A DNA stretch of 64,000 nucleotides, from assembly GCF_000739375.1 (NCBI RefSeq), contig NZ_CP006704.1, positions 2,666,001-2,730,000 of the forward strand, given 5' to 3'. Origin of the DNA: Comamonas testosteroni TK102 (GTDB lineage: Bacteria; Pseudomonadota; Gammaproteobacteria; Burkholderiales; Burkholderiaceae_C). This document shows positions 43,180 through 52,408 of the stretch, piece by piece (within the stretch, counting starts at the first letter, position 1; every line of letters starts with the position of its first letter). Below the pieces are notes generated by a model. That model saw only the letters and a list, made by a program, of their open reading frames with translations. It ran no database searches and was not told the DNA's origin. A program made the position numbers and the translations under genes.

Positions 43180-44244
43180 TCAAACAAGAAAGAACTCGCC
43201 AAGGCCCATCCGCTTAAGCCCGCGCCGATATGCGATGGAGCTTCGATCCGCAGGTATGTGTGCCTCCAGGGTCAGATCCAGTGGGAGGCGTTCGGGCTTT
43301 TGAGCTTCGACCATTGCACGATCCTCTTCAAAGACGCGCAAGTTGAATGCCTTGATATCCTCGGCCGGAATATGCTTGTTGACATTGCGAATGATCGGCA
43401 CAAAAAGCTTCGTCTTGCGTGCCGAAACGGGTGACGCCGCATTCATGATGGTTTGAACTTTTCCGCCAGGGAAATGAATAGTGAGCGTGGCAGTGAATGG
43501 CAGATGAACCTCGAAATGCCGTAACCAAACAAAGCCTTCCGGGTCTTCGAAGCCTGAACCTTTGGCGTAGTTGGACATGCTGCTGAAATAGTCAGCTATG
43601 AAACCCGTCGGGGTTTCACTGGTCTGGTAGTCGGGCACTTGCTGGTTGTTTGGATCGGCAAAGGTTTCCGTATGAACCCAAGCAAAGTGCGCCACGTCGA
43701 TGAAGCCCTCTATCTGCCGGCCGGCGAAGCCAGCGATATCGAAAGATGGGCAAACCACCTGCACAAAGTCCGGGTCATCCCAGTGCGGTAGCGAAGGAAT
43801 GTCCGGGGCGCCCGATCCGTCTTCAGCCATCAAGCATGTCCAGATCAATCCGTAGCGCTCGATAGCCGGATAACTGTGCAGATTCAGCTTGGCAGGGGCA
43901 GCTTGGTGAGGACTGGCGGGAATGCGATTGCATCTTCCCTCAGTACCAAAGCGAAGGCCGTGATACGGACAAACCAGCCCTTCGCCATCGTGCATGCCCA
44001 TGCTCAGAGGAACACCCCGGTGCGGACAAACGTCTCGCGCCACGACAACGTTGCCGTGAACGCGATAGGCCACCAGTGCCTCATCCAGCAGAGTGGCTCG
44101 GTATGGGGCCTCTCCGATTTCTTCAGCAAGCGCGATGGGATACCAGTGACGTGCCAGCAGACGCCAATCCTCTGGTTCAAACGTGCAGCCGAGAGGCAAT
44201 GCAATGGCTTTCTTGCTGAGTTGGGGAGGGGCTGTGACATTCAT
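43180..44244 (-). CDS. Rieske non-heme iron oxygenase, demethylase-like
   Basis: A 354-residue alpha subunit. The Rieske [2Fe-2S] ligands are C73-x-H75 and C92-x2-H95 (CPHRG...CPYHG); the mononuclear iron site reads D183-x2-H186-x4-H191 (IDVAHFAWVH). It has no beta-subunit partner, which fits the three-helix, single-component family of O- and N-demethylases (VanA, NdmA-like and similar). The stretch after the histidines (ETFADPNN, then VFEEDRAMVEAQ near the end) resembles N-demethylase NdmA from memory. With FrmA-FrmB next door, a formaldehyde-releasing demethylation is likely, but substrate is unknown. Start ATG 44244, with an in-frame ATG at 44262 as alternative. Confidence 0.88.
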   Translation of the reverse strand: MNVTAPPQLSKKAIALPLGCTFEPEDWRLLARHWYPIALAEEIGEAPYRATLLDEALVAYRVHGNVVVARDVCPHRGVPLSMGMHDGEGLVCPYHGLRFGTEGRCNRIPASPHQAAPAKLNLHSYPAIERYGLIWTCLMAEDGSGAPDIPSLPHWDDPDFVQVVCPSFDIAGFAGRQIEGFIDVAHFAWVHTETFADPNNQQVPDYQTSETPTGFIADYFSSMSNYAKGSGFEDPEGFVWLRHFEVHLPFTATLTIHFPGGKVQTIMNAASPVSARKTKLFVPIIRNVNKHIPAEDIKAFNLRVFEEDRAMVEAQKPERLPLDLTLEAHIPADRSSIAYRRGLKRMGLGEFFLV

Positions 44245-44343
44245 CGTGCGTTGCTCTCTCATGGAAGGTCTTTGATGAGGGCAATTTTGGGTGTTGATGG
44301 TGTATCAGTCCATCGCAGATAATCACACCCTCCGTACTAAAAA

Positions 44344-45306
44344 ATGCAACACATGCTGGAGGCCCGTGTGCTCACGTTCTCACGCTTTACTCGCTACTTC
44401 ATGGAAGTGGCTCGTCTTGGTAGCTTGCGTCGCGCTGCCGAGGTGCTACACGTCTCCGCATCGGCCATCGATCGTCAGATCCTTCTGGCAGAGCAGAAGT
44501 ACGAAACGGCCTTGTTTGAGCGCTTGCCCAGTGGTATGCGATTGACAGCCGCCGGCGAACTACTGCTGGCCGATCTGCGACGCTGGCACCGGGAGTACGG
44601 GCGCACGCTGGAACGTTTTGACGAACTAAGCGGGCTACGACGGGGGCAGGTGCATCTGGCCTGCATAAATGCGTTGGCAACAGGCGTATTGCCAGCCACG
44701 TTGACGCGCATGGGGCAAGAGCATCCAGGCATCGCAGTGGACGTTCAGGTGCTGGGTAATGCCCAGATTCCACTGTTAGTGGGGGCTGGAGAAATTGACT
44801 TCGGCCTTGTGATGGATCCGCCACCGACGACTCAGTTACAGATGCAGGTGATGCGCAGCATCCCGATAGGCATTGCCATGCCCGCCGGGCACGCATTGGC
44901 TGGACATGAGCAGTTGCTGCTTGGACAGACGCTGGATTGGCGACACATCGTGCCAACGGAATCATTGCTTGTTGGCGATCGCGTAAAAGCCTTGTATGCG
45001 CGACATGTAGACGCGATACGCTATGCGATTCGTTGCAACAACGTAGAGATGATGCGCGCCCTGGTGCTCAGTGGAGCCGGTATTGCGGTGATGAGCTGGC
45101 TGGACGTGTTCCGCGATGTGCAAGAGGGGCGCTTGGCCTTTGTGCCGCTGTCGCAGCGCCAAGCCAAGCCGCTGAGTCTGTGCCTATGTGTTGCACCACA
45201 GCGCCAACTATCACGCGCCGCTCAATGGGCAATGGAAAAGATACGAGAGGATCTGAAGGCGTTGAGCCTGTCAAAAGAACAGCCCGACCTGCACGTTGGA
45301 GACTAG
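44344..45306 (+). CDS. LysR-family regulator, divergent from the Rieske oxygenase
   Basis: A 320-residue LysR regulator. Its N-terminal helix-turn-helix (FTRYFMEVARLGSLRRAAEVLHVSASAIDRQILLAEQKYETALFER) is the variant with an A-I-D-R recognition helix, seen in regulators of amine and purine catabolic genes, from memory. It lies 100 bp from the oxygenase start on the opposite strand, so it probably controls it. Start at ATG 44344. It overlaps the convergent LysR gene by 4 bp at the stop. Confidence 0.85.
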   Translation: MQHMLEARVLTFSRFTRYFMEVARLGSLRRAAEVLHVSASAIDRQILLAEQKYETALFERLPSGMRLTAAGELLLADLRRWHREYGRTLERFDELSGLRRGQVHLACINALATGVLPATLTRMGQEHPGIAVDVQVLGNAQIPLLVGAGEIDFGLVMDPPPTTQLQMQVMRSIPIGIAMPAGHALAGHEQLLLGQTLDWRHIVPTESLLVGDRVKALYARHVDAIRYAIRCNNVEMMRALVLSGAGIAVMSWLDVFRDVQEGRLAFVPLSQRQAKPLSLCLCVAPQRQLSRAAQWAMEKIREDLKALSLSKEQPDLHVGD

Positions 45307-46256
45307 CTTTTTCTGGTGCGGGGCAGTGTGGACGCAGTGTAGTTGTTTAGACGGTCGAGATCCGACATGCTTTCGGTTAGCAAATTCAAGAACGCACGTA
45401 ACTTCTTCGAGCCGTAGCGGTTTCGCTGGTATACGCAGTAGATTTTCTTTTTCTCTGGCCTCCAGTCGGGAAGTATGGCCACGAGTCCTCCGCTTTTCAC
45501 CTCTGGCTGCACAAAGAAGTCGGGTAGCAAGGCGATACCCAAGCCATTCAAACAAAAAGTCTTCATTAGCCAATAGTCGTTGGTTCGAACCGCTATGCGC
45601 GAAATATACTTCTGCGACGTTTCTCTGGAGTGAAGCATGACTCGCTCTGAAAATTCAGATTGCCTCAACACAATCGAATCATGCGCCGTGAGTTCCTTCG
45701 GCGTCACTGGTAGTCCATGACTCGCCACATATTGAGGGCTGGCATACAGTCCGAATGAAAGCTGCCCCACTGGCTTTGCTATGACATCGGGAACATTCGG
45801 TGCCGCGGCGCAGACGTAGCAATCCACTTCATCAAGCTTGGGGGAATCCGCTCTTTCTGCTACATCCAATTCGCAAAGTATGGTGGGATGCCCTTCCAGA
45901 AACAGCTTGACTACGTGGCACACGAATGTCGTCGTGAATTGATTGTCGGAAAGCACCTTCAGGCGACCCTGCCCTCCCTGTACCAATTCTTGAACTTCAT
46001 GGCGCGCAGCCGCCCATCGCCCGCTCAAGTCTGCAAGCAATGCCTCACAATGCGAGTAGAGCGCCAGCCCCGCTTCTGTCGGCACAATCTTTCGAGCAGA
46101 TCGGATGAGGAGTTGTACGCCCAGCTCGTCTTCCAGGCGCTGAAGTGACCGGCTCAGAGTAGCCTTCGCAACGCCAGTCTGAGCTTCTGCTTTGGTGAGG
46201 CTACCTGCTCTCACGATGGAGGCGAAGGCTTCGACAAGTTTGAGTTCGATATTCAT
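45303..46256 (-). CDS. LysR-family regulator with upstream palindromes
   Basis: A 317-residue LysR regulator with a standard helix-turn-helix (KLVEAFASIVRAGSLTKAEAQTGVAKATLSRSLQRLEDELGVQLLIRSARKIVPTEAG region). Its promoter holds the island operator GTTCCA-N4-TGGAAC at 46339 and a second palindrome at 46375. Presence in the promoter of a regulator and two other transcription units makes it the best candidate for the master regulator of cargo 2, but this is inferred. Start ATG 46256. Confidence 0.85.
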   Translation of the reverse strand: MNIELKLVEAFASIVRAGSLTKAEAQTGVAKATLSRSLQRLEDELGVQLLIRSARKIVPTEAGLALYSHCEALLADLSGRWAAARHEVQELVQGGQGRLKVLSDNQFTTTFVCHVVKLFLEGHPTILCELDVAERADSPKLDEVDCYVCAAAPNVPDVIAKPVGQLSFGLYASPQYVASHGLPVTPKELTAHDSIVLRQSEFSERVMLHSRETSQKYISRIAVRTNDYWLMKTFCLNGLGIALLPDFFVQPEVKSGGLVAILPDWRPEKKKIYCVYQRNRYGSKKLRAFLNLLTESMSDLDRLNNYTASTLPRTRKS

Positions 46257-46337
46257 CCGGTGCGACCTAGGCTGTACCGCTCATGCAGCTACAAGTGCTC
46301 GTGGGAACACATATTGAACCTAGTATGCGCCCACAAT

Positions 46338-46393
46338 CGTTCCAAAAGTGGAACGGTGCGTCGCGTAGAGAGATGGTTCCGGAATGTGGAACC
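46338..46393. promoter_or_regulatory. Island operator B: two palindromes upstream of the LysR gene
   Basis: CGTTCCA-AAAG-TGGAACG (46338-46355, 7-bp arms, T-N11-A core) and GGTTCC-N7-GGAACC (46375-46393, 6-bp arms) lie 80 and 120 bp upstream of the start of the LysR gene on the minus strand. The first is the same palindrome as operator A. Confidence 0.75.
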
Positions 46394-46727
46394 AGCCGCA
46401 AATGGATGGGCCGCGGTGATGGGCGAGGTACGCTTGAAGGTTAACGACCGCGTTACGACCACCCCCTAAGGCCTGAACGTCTATTCGCCTGTTGCAACGC
46501 GCGTCGCTCGAACCTAGTCCATGCAGGTGCGGCCCCGCATGCTCTACGCCGCCGCCGCTCTGGTGCGGATGGTAGTTGCAGCCTGAAGGGGTTCGGTCAT
46601 GGGAGATGATCGATCGTGGGAGGCTCCGGCGTGGTCAAATAATCGGAGCCAGGATTCTCCCTGACCGCGCTGCAACATGCTGTGATCACCGAAAGCATCC
46701 CTGCGATGAAAGGCTACTGATCTCGAC
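46394..46727. other. Intergenic region after the BMP-type gene
   Basis: About 330 bp without a recognised gene between the 3' end of the BMP-type gene (minus strand) and the LysR promoter. A short frame at 46544-46765 has no family features and overlaps the coding end of the binding protein, so it is not called. Confidence 0.4.
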
Positions 46728-47801
46728 TCACTTACCTGGTGACTTGCCTTCAACGCCCTTGACATAGATGTTCATGGCTTCCAAAAATGCATCTGCCGCA
46801 TCCTTGTCGCGAGCTACCATTTCCTTTCCTGCTTGGTCGAGAATCGGGCCTTTCCAGACTGAGAACGCGCCACTCTTGAGGCCGCTCTTCACTTCAATCA
46901 GCCGAGCCTTCGTTGACGCCGGTACATCCTGAGCAATCCCAACAAGGTCGATGGAGTCCTGCTTGACGCCCCAAAGGCTTGCACCCGTTTTCCATGAGCC
47001 ATCCAACACCTGCTGGATCGCGTGGGTGTAGTAGGGAGTCCAGTTGATGATTGCCGAACCCAGCACTGCCTTCGGAGCATAGGCGGCCATATCGGAATAC
47101 ACCCCAAACGCACGTTTGCCGCGTTGCTCCGCAGCTTGTGGCACTGCTGCAGATGCCGTGTTTTGCATGAGGACGTCCGCACCTGAGTTGATCAAGGAAT
47201 TCGCCGCGTCAGTTTCCTTGGGGGGATTGAACCACTCATTGATCCACACGACTTTAGTCGTGATCTTTGGGTTCACCGACTGAGCACCCAACGTGAAACT
47301 GTTGATATTTCTGATCACCTCAGGAACCGGTACTGCACCAACGAACCCGAGAATGTTCGACTTCGTCATACTCCCGGCAACAATACCAGCGAGGTAGTAG
47401 CCCTCGTAGATTCGACTGTTGACCACACGCATGTTCGGTGAAGTCTTGTAGCCCGAGACGTGCTCGAACTTGACGGCGCTGTGTTCGCCGGAAAGATTCA
47501 GCATTGGGCCCATATAGCCAAAGCTGGTTCCGACGAGCACGTTGGCGCCCTGGGAAATCAGATCGCGCATGACGCGCTCCGAGTCGGCACCATCAGCGAC
47601 TGTCTCAACGTACATGGTCTTGATCTTGTTGCCAAACTTGGCTTGAACTTCCCGCCGTGCCTTTTCGTGTGCAAAGTTCCAGCCACCATCACCGATGGGA
47701 GCACTGTAGACGAAAGCAACTTTGAGCGGATCGGCGGCAGATGCCGTCATAGTCGTGACCGAGAGGATAGCTGCCATCATGATGAACCGGATCAGCGACA
47801 T
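46728..47801 (-). CDS. BMP-family (PnrA-like) periplasmic binding protein
   Basis: A 357-residue periplasmic substrate-binding protein of the BMP/PnrA family, whose known members bind purine nucleosides or related bases. Signal peptide at the start (ending ASA), then PLKVAFVYSAPIGDGGWNFAHEKARRE and GTSFGYMGPMLNLS, NILGFVGAVPVPEVIRNINSF, QQVLDGSW. No ABC permease or ATPase gene lies nearby in this window, so its transporter partner is either elsewhere or absent. Start ATG 47801. It may be transcribed as a single gene, from a promoter in the 315-bp gap at 47802-48116. Confidence 0.88.
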   Translation of the reverse strand: MSLIRFIMMAAILSVTTMTASAADPLKVAFVYSAPIGDGGWNFAHEKARREVQAKFGNKIKTMYVETVADGADSERVMRDLISQGANVLVGTSFGYMGPMLNLSGEHSAVKFEHVSGYKTSPNMRVVNSRIYEGYYLAGIVAGSMTKSNILGFVGAVPVPEVIRNINSFTLGAQSVNPKITTKVVWINEWFNPPKETDAANSLINSGADVLMQNTASAAVPQAAEQRGKRAFGVYSDMAAYAPKAVLGSAIINWTPYYTHAIQQVLDGSWKTGASLWGVKQDSIDLVGIAQDVPASTKARLIEVKSGLKSGAFSVWKGPILDQAGKEMVARDKDAADAFLEAMNIYVKGVEGKSPGK

Positions 47802-48116
47802 GGTGATTCCTTGTGTGGGTTGAAGATGACGCCGCGCGTCGTGGTCGTCCTCGACTCAAGCTCGATTTTTGAAGGGTAACTAGAGAGCAATACGCTTCGA
47901 CGAAATTTGGTGCGGAGCCTGCCATTTTCTTAGCCTCAAACACCCAATCGAATATTCTTATAAATACTGGGAGAATCCCTTTGACCAGTATTTTTTGTGA
48001 AGGACTTTGAGGGGAAACTAGGAATTCCACTGCCGAAGCATCGAGTTGGAGCTGAAGATGTTGAGACTGAATTTCTCTCTCCACCCAGCACCCAACTCTC
48101 TGTTCTTTCAGTTGGT
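47802..48116. other. Intergenic region upstream of the BMP-type gene
   Basis: About 315 bp, AT-richer in the middle (TATTCTTATAAATACTGG), where the promoter of the binding-protein gene may lie. I see no copy of the island operator here. No gene. Confidence 0.45.
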
Positions 48117-48563
48117 TTATTCGAATGAAATGGCGGGGGGTTGAATGCCTTCTGGCAATGCCGATGACGTTATTCTTACTACGTTATTCTCAGGGTCACA
48201 AAAAACGATCTGCCAATGGCCATAGTATGTGGCGAACGGAGCCTTTACGACACGCCCACCCCATTCCGTGATTTTACGAAACGCACCGTCTACGAGTTCA
48301 GGCTTCTCCACCATAAAGGTGATCATTGTGTTAATCGGGAAGTCTGTCTTCTCAGGCTTAATCCTGTCCGCCAATGACAAGAGATCGTAAGCCATCCAGC
48401 CATTGAAGCCGAGCTGCACGCCTGCGCCCGTCAATACCCGATAGATCGGCGAGGAAGCCTCCTTGATTTCGTCCCAACCTAGGAGGTGTTTGTAGAAGTC
48501 CAATTGCCGATCAATGTCCCGGCAGAATATATTGAACATAGGTTGACATACGAGTTCTTTCAT
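48117..48563 (-). CDS. VOC-family protein downstream of oxygenase copy 2
   Basis: A 148-residue vicinal oxygen chelate protein (MKELVCQPMFNIFCRDIDRQLDFYKHLLGWDEI, later YGHWQIVFCDPENNVVRITS, the latter a typical metal-ligand end). It differs from the VOC protein beside frmA. Start ATG 48563 after TGGAGAATGCACA, 17 bp after the oxygenase stop, so the two form an operon. The longer open frame upstream is only the overlap with the oxygenase on another frame. Reaction unknown. Confidence 0.85.
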   Translation of the reverse strand: MKELVCQPMFNIFCRDIDRQLDFYKHLLGWDEIKEASSPIYRVLTGAGVQLGFNGWMAYDLLSLADRIKPEKTDFPINTMITFMVEKPELVDGAFRKITEWGGRVVKAPFATYYGHWQIVFCDPENNVVRITSSALPEGIQPPAISFE

Positions 48564-48579
48564 TGTGCATTCTCCATTT

Positions 48580-49563
48580 TTAAGCAGTTTTTGCTGCGGG
48601 GTCACCATAGGTTTTTGCATACATTTTGGCGATGTGTTCTCCAACGGTACGCTCTTCTTGTGAAAATTCCTGTGCGCCCTCGAAATGCGCCAATGGCTTG
48701 ATCCTGTAGTGATAGCTCGGATCGAAGAACGTTGGAACCGAATAACGGTGCCGCTCGGGATTGAGGTTGAGGACGCGGTGCATGTTGGAGCGATAGATCC
48801 CGCGGGTGAGCACCGGCACCATGTCGCCCAGGTTGATGATGAAGGTGTTAGGGATATGGGGCGCACGAATCCATTCGCCGTCCGCATTGCGCACCTCTAG
48901 GCCACCGACGTCATCCTGCAGGAGCATGGTGATCATGCCCCAGTCGGTATGGGCTCCTGCACCGATCTGGTTGCCATCGCCAACGCGGGGCTGCGGCGGA
49001 TAGTGGAGAAGGCGAGTCGTAATCATCGGATTGTCGAGACCATCCGAAAAATAGCCCTCTGGCAATTCAAGCGACAGGGCCAACATGCCCAGCAGATGCT
49101 TGCCCAAGCCGGTCATCGCCTGAATATACGCCTCCACTTGCACGCGTATCTCTGGATTGCTATTGGGCCATTGATTGAGGCTGTTGAATTCCCCATTTGT
49201 GGTGTAGGCCTGCAGTCCATCTATACCGGCCATGAACCCTTCTTTGAAGTCTGGCCTCGAACCGTCATCCAATGCTTGAATTGCCATTGGCTCGTAACCG
49301 CGCATTGACGGCGAGTGCGCCACATTCAACTTGATCTTATCTTCCTGAGGCAGCGAAAAGAATTGCCGGGCACATTCAAGTTGCGCCTGAATCATGCCTT
49401 CAGGGATGCCGTGATTCTTGATATAAAAGAAACCAGTTTCTCGACAGGCCTTGTGAATTTCCCACGCCACCGCCTTCTTGTCGGCGATATCTTCGGAAAA
49501 GCTACCCGTCAAGTCGATCGCAGGAATAAATTTTGCCGCTGAGGCGGGGGTGTAAATAATCAT
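48580..49563 (-). CDS. 2-oxoglutarate/Fe(II) oxygenase, copy 2 (intact)
   Basis: An isopenicillin-N-synthase-like oxygenase, 327 residues from MIIYTPASAAKF. DIOX_N domain first (WEIHKACRETGFFYIKNHGIPEGM), then the 2OG-FeII core with iron ligands H205-T-D207 and H262, and R273-Y-S275 for 2-oxoglutarate. It is about three quarters identical to copy 1 at 37221-38182 and shares a nearly identical 287-bp segment with it. I chose ATG 49563 because copy 1 starts at the equivalent place; ATG 49575, four codons earlier, is also possible. It lies in an operon with the VOC gene. Substrate unknown. Confidence 0.88.
   Translation of the reverse strand: MIIYTPASAAKFIPAIDLTGSFSEDIADKKAVAWEIHKACRETGFFYIKNHGIPEGMIQAQLECARQFFSLPQEDKIKLNVAHSPSMRGYEPMAIQALDDGSRPDFKEGFMAGIDGLQAYTTNGEFNSLNQWPNSNPEIRVQVEAYIQAMTGLGKHLLGMLALSLELPEGYFSDGLDNPMITTRLLHYPPQPRVGDGNQIGAGAHTDWGMITMLLQDDVGGLEVRNADGEWIRAPHIPNTFIINLGDMVPVLTRGIYRSNMHRVLNLNPERHRYSVPTFFDPSYHYRIKPLAHFEGAQEFSQEERTVGEHIAKMYAKTYGDPAAKTA
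48719..49005 (-). repeat. 287-bp inverted repeat, right copy
   Basis: The partner of 37778-38064, in opposite orientation and with one mismatch. Homologous recombination between them would invert the 10.7 kb in between (the formaldehyde module, Rieske oxygenase and both LysR genes) and exchange the halves of the two oxygenases. Confidence 0.9.
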
Positions 49564-49681
49564 TGATGCAAGCATCCATATTTAGTTGATCTTCAAATGC
49601 AAGGCACGAAGGCTTCGCTTGGAAGATTGCTAATCTATGGCGTTGCGACTCATCACGTAAGGCGTCTAAAGGAAACGATAC

Positions 49682-49841
49682 GTTCCTGTTCTGAAACGAC
49701 CCGAGCGGCTTGTCTCCTTAGGTAGACGCGTGCCCCAAGCAAGCATGGGGGTGGTGGCCCCCTGCGATGCCGCGCTACCGTGGGGGCTTACGCATGTCAT
49801 GGACTGATCCGCGCGCACACAACCATTTCAAAAATGGAACG
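49682..49841. promoter_or_regulatory. Island operators C and D in the oxygenase/permease intergenic region
   Basis: GTTCCT-GTTC-TGAAAC (49682-49697) and ATTTCA-AAAA-TGGAAC (49825-49840) are imperfect versions of the island palindrome; the second matches operator B at 14 of 17 positions and also forms CCATTT-CAA-AAATGG. One lies near each of the two divergent genes, oxygenase copy 2 and the permease, in a 435-bp gap (49576-50010) that has no gene. Confidence 0.55.
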
Positions 49842-50010
49842 CAGCGTTTCTGCTGATGACTTCCTCAGCGCCAAGTCACCGAATATCCTCAAAATTTTAA
49901 TTTACACGACACCAAGCTACTTTGAGGTGCTGTCCTAATCTGTTGGGGCATCAAAGGCAGCGCATACGGTGGCCAGAAGATTAAGAAGCACCTACAGACT
50001 TGAGGAATAA

Positions 50011-51354
50011 ATGAAGAGTATCCATATCGAGAAGAAAATGAACGCTCCAACACTGCTGCTGCTTGGCGCGCAGCATGTCATGGTGATGTACGCTGGCGCT
50101 ATCGCCATCCCGCTTGTTCTTGGCGCGGCCCTCGGACTTCCAAAAGATCAAATTGCGTTTCTTATTAGTGCCGACCTGTTCGCCTGCGGGATTGCCACTT
50201 TGATTCAATGCATAGGCTTCAAAGGCGTTGGCATCAGGCTTCCTGTAATGATGGGGGTAACTTTTACGGCCATTGGCCCCATGATTGCAATCGGCAGCGA
50301 TCCGCAAGCGGGGTTGCCTGGCGTTTTTGGAGCGACAATCGCGGCAGGCATTTTTGGCGTACTGGTTGCCCCATTGGTTGGGAAGATGCTGAGGTTCTTC
50401 CCTCCTGTCGTAACAGGAACAGAAATCTTGGCAGTTGGGCTTTCTCTAATGGGAGTTGCGGCTGCTTGGTCAGCAGGTGGATATGGCAACCCGGACTTCG
50501 GTAGCCCGTTATATCTTTCGATCGCAGGCTTGGTTCTCATATCTGTTTTGGCCTTGGTGAGGTTTACCACTGGCTTTCTCAACAACATTGCAATTCTGCT
50601 GGGGTTGATCGGCGGATTCATTGTCTCTAGCGCAGTAGGTCTTGTGTCGTTGAATGAGCTAAGCGATGCACCCTTGTTTGGCTTGATTCTTCCTTTTCAT
50701 TTTGGGCTGCCGAAATTTAGCTTCTGGGCCATTGCGGCGATGTGCATTGTCATGCTGGTGACGTTTATAGAGTCAACTGGAATGTTCCTTGCCTTGGGCG
50801 AGATCGTGGATAAGCCAGTCAGCGAAAAGGATCTCGTTCGAGGATTTCGCGCCGATGGGGCGGGCACGGTAATTGGCGGAATATTCAATACTTTCCCGTA
50901 TACCTCATATGCACAAAATGTAGGCCTAGTGAGTGTGACCGGGGTAAAGAGTCGTTGGGTATGTGTAGTGGCAGGAGTTATCCTGATGGTTCTTGGGCTT
51001 TCTCCCAAGATGGCTGTTCTAGTCGCATCGATTCCTCCTTTTGTATTGGGTGGAGTGGGGATCGTAATGTTTGGCATGGTTGCCGCAACTGGAATTAAAG
51101 TTCTGGCGCGAGTCAATCTGAAGAATGTTTATAACTTATATGTCATTGCCATTAGCATAGGCTTGGGCATGATTCCTGTCGTGATGCCGAAGTTCTTCTC
51201 CAAACTTCCTCATGAACTGGCCCCCATCTTAGAGAGTCCAATTCTGCTAACCGCAATCAGTGCTATTCTGCTGAACCTTTTTTTCAATGGATTGGGTGAT
51301 GATAATTCCGCTCGAATCGAATTGATGGAGGTTGCAAAAGATTCTGAGCCATGA
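50011..51354 (+). CDS. NCS2-family xanthine/uracil-type permease
   Basis: A 447-residue inner-membrane permease with about 12-14 membrane segments. The first segment has the NAT/NCS2 QH motif (GAQHVMVMYAG), and the signature QNVGLVSVTG is intact (Q-N-x-G-x4-T-G). NCS2 proteins import purines such as xanthine and uric acid or uracil; the longer first-segment motif suggests the purine branch, but specificity is not certain. It lies divergent from oxygenase copy 2 and has island operator C 170 bp upstream. Start ATG 50011 after GAGGAAT; ATG 50038 is an alternative. Confidence 0.92.
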   Translation: MKSIHIEKKMNAPTLLLLGAQHVMVMYAGAIAIPLVLGAALGLPKDQIAFLISADLFACGIATLIQCIGFKGVGIRLPVMMGVTFTAIGPMIAIGSDPQAGLPGVFGATIAAGIFGVLVAPLVGKMLRFFPPVVTGTEILAVGLSLMGVAAAWSAGGYGNPDFGSPLYLSIAGLVLISVLALVRFTTGFLNNIAILLGLIGGFIVSSAVGLVSLNELSDAPLFGLILPFHFGLPKFSFWAIAAMCIVMLVTFIESTGMFLALGEIVDKPVSEKDLVRGFRADGAGTVIGGIFNTFPYTSYAQNVGLVSVTGVKSRWVCVVAGVILMVLGLSPKMAVLVASIPPFVLGGVGIVMFGMVAATGIKVLARVNLKNVYNLYVIAISIGLGMIPVVMPKFFSKLPHELAPILESPILLTAISAILLNLFFNGLGDDNSARIELMEVAKDSEP

Positions 51355-51463
51355 TTGATGCGCTTGGATAATGGAATCTACCTCGTGATTGATTTCTTCC
51401 AAACAAAGCACAGGGACAACAGGCGCCTGCTGAGTTTTTCCTAGTTCTGAGGGGTATTCTTCG

Positions 51464-52408
51464 GTGGAATTGAGACACTTGCGTTGTTTCCAGGCAGTAG
51501 CGGAAGAACTTCACTTCGCCCGCGCGGCTGAGAAGTTGCACATTGAGCAATCGCCGCTGTCCCGCACAATTAAGGAACTAGAGGAAGACCTAGGCGAACA
51601 GTTGTTCGTCCGCACCAGTCGCAGCACGCGATTGACGCGGGCGGGTAAGCTATTTCTGGAGCATGTGCCGCGCGTGTTCACCGCCTTGCAGCAGGCCCGA
51701 GACAGCGTGAAGGCAGCAGCTAATGGTTTCCACGGCCAACTACGCATAGCGCTATCTGATGGCATCACGCCCTCGCGCTTGCCGGCCTTGCTCGCGCTTT
51801 GCCGACAGGAGGAACCGGAGGTTGACATTCGACTATTCCAAGTACCGCTGGCGCAGCAGATCAAGGGGCTGCAAGATGACCTGTACGACGTAGGCTTTGC
51901 GCAGTCGGATGAAGTGGGTGAAGGCATTGCTGTCGAAGCGGTGTGGAGTGATCCGCTGATGGTGGCCGTACCGGCGCGGCATCATCTGCTTAAGCACAAG
52001 CGCATCCCATTGGACGAGGTGCTGCAATTCCCGCTGGTGCTATCTGACCCACAGGTGTGCGAGGGACATGCGAAGCAGGTTGAACGTGTGCTGCGCCGTT
52101 CCGAACGCGAACCTTTGATTGCCGAGCGTGTTGCCTCGTTCGAGTTGATGATGGTGGTGGTATCGGCTGGCTTCGCCCTGGGACTGGCTGGAGGGCCGCA
52201 CATCGCAGCAAGCCGGGAGCCTGGCGTGGTGGCCCGGCCTTTGGCTGGACGCTCTTCCATGCTGACGACCTACCTGCTGCGGTGCGAAGGCGAGGTTTCC
52301 GAAGTGCTGTCGAGATTTATCGAGCGGGTACAAGCAATCGACTTACCGGAAGGCACAAGGGCCCCGCCACCACCTGAACCCGACCCACAGGAGGAAATCG
52401 AGTTATGA
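51464..52408 (+). CDS. traR: TraR, LysR-family regulator of ICE transfer genes
   Basis: A 314-residue LysR regulator (MELRHLRCFQAVAEELHFARAAEKLHIEQSPLSRTIKELEEDLGEQLF...). In Tn4371-like ICEs a LysR gene at this place, before traG, is called traR and is thought to control transfer. The start is GTG 51464 after GAGGGG. It overlaps the exclusion lipoprotein gene by 4 bp, and a strong terminator follows that gene. Marks the return to ICE backbone after cargo 2. Confidence 0.88.
   Translation: MELRHLRCFQAVAEELHFARAAEKLHIEQSPLSRTIKELEEDLGEQLFVRTSRSTRLTRAGKLFLEHVPRVFTALQQARDSVKAAANGFHGQLRIALSDGITPSRLPALLALCRQEEPEVDIRLFQVPLAQQIKGLQDDLYDVGFAQSDEVGEGIAVEAVWSDPLMVAVPARHHLLKHKRIPLDEVLQFPLVLSDPQVCEGHAKQVERVLRRSEREPLIAERVASFELMMVVVSAGFALGLAGGPHIAASREPGVVARPLAGRSSMLTTYLLRCEGEVSEVLSRFIERVQAIDLPEGTRAPPPPEPDPQEEIEL

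Noticed and set aside
48564..48887. Long N-terminal extension of the VOC gene
   Set aside because: It is the oxygenase gene read in a different frame; the VOC start with its ribosome-binding site is at 48563.
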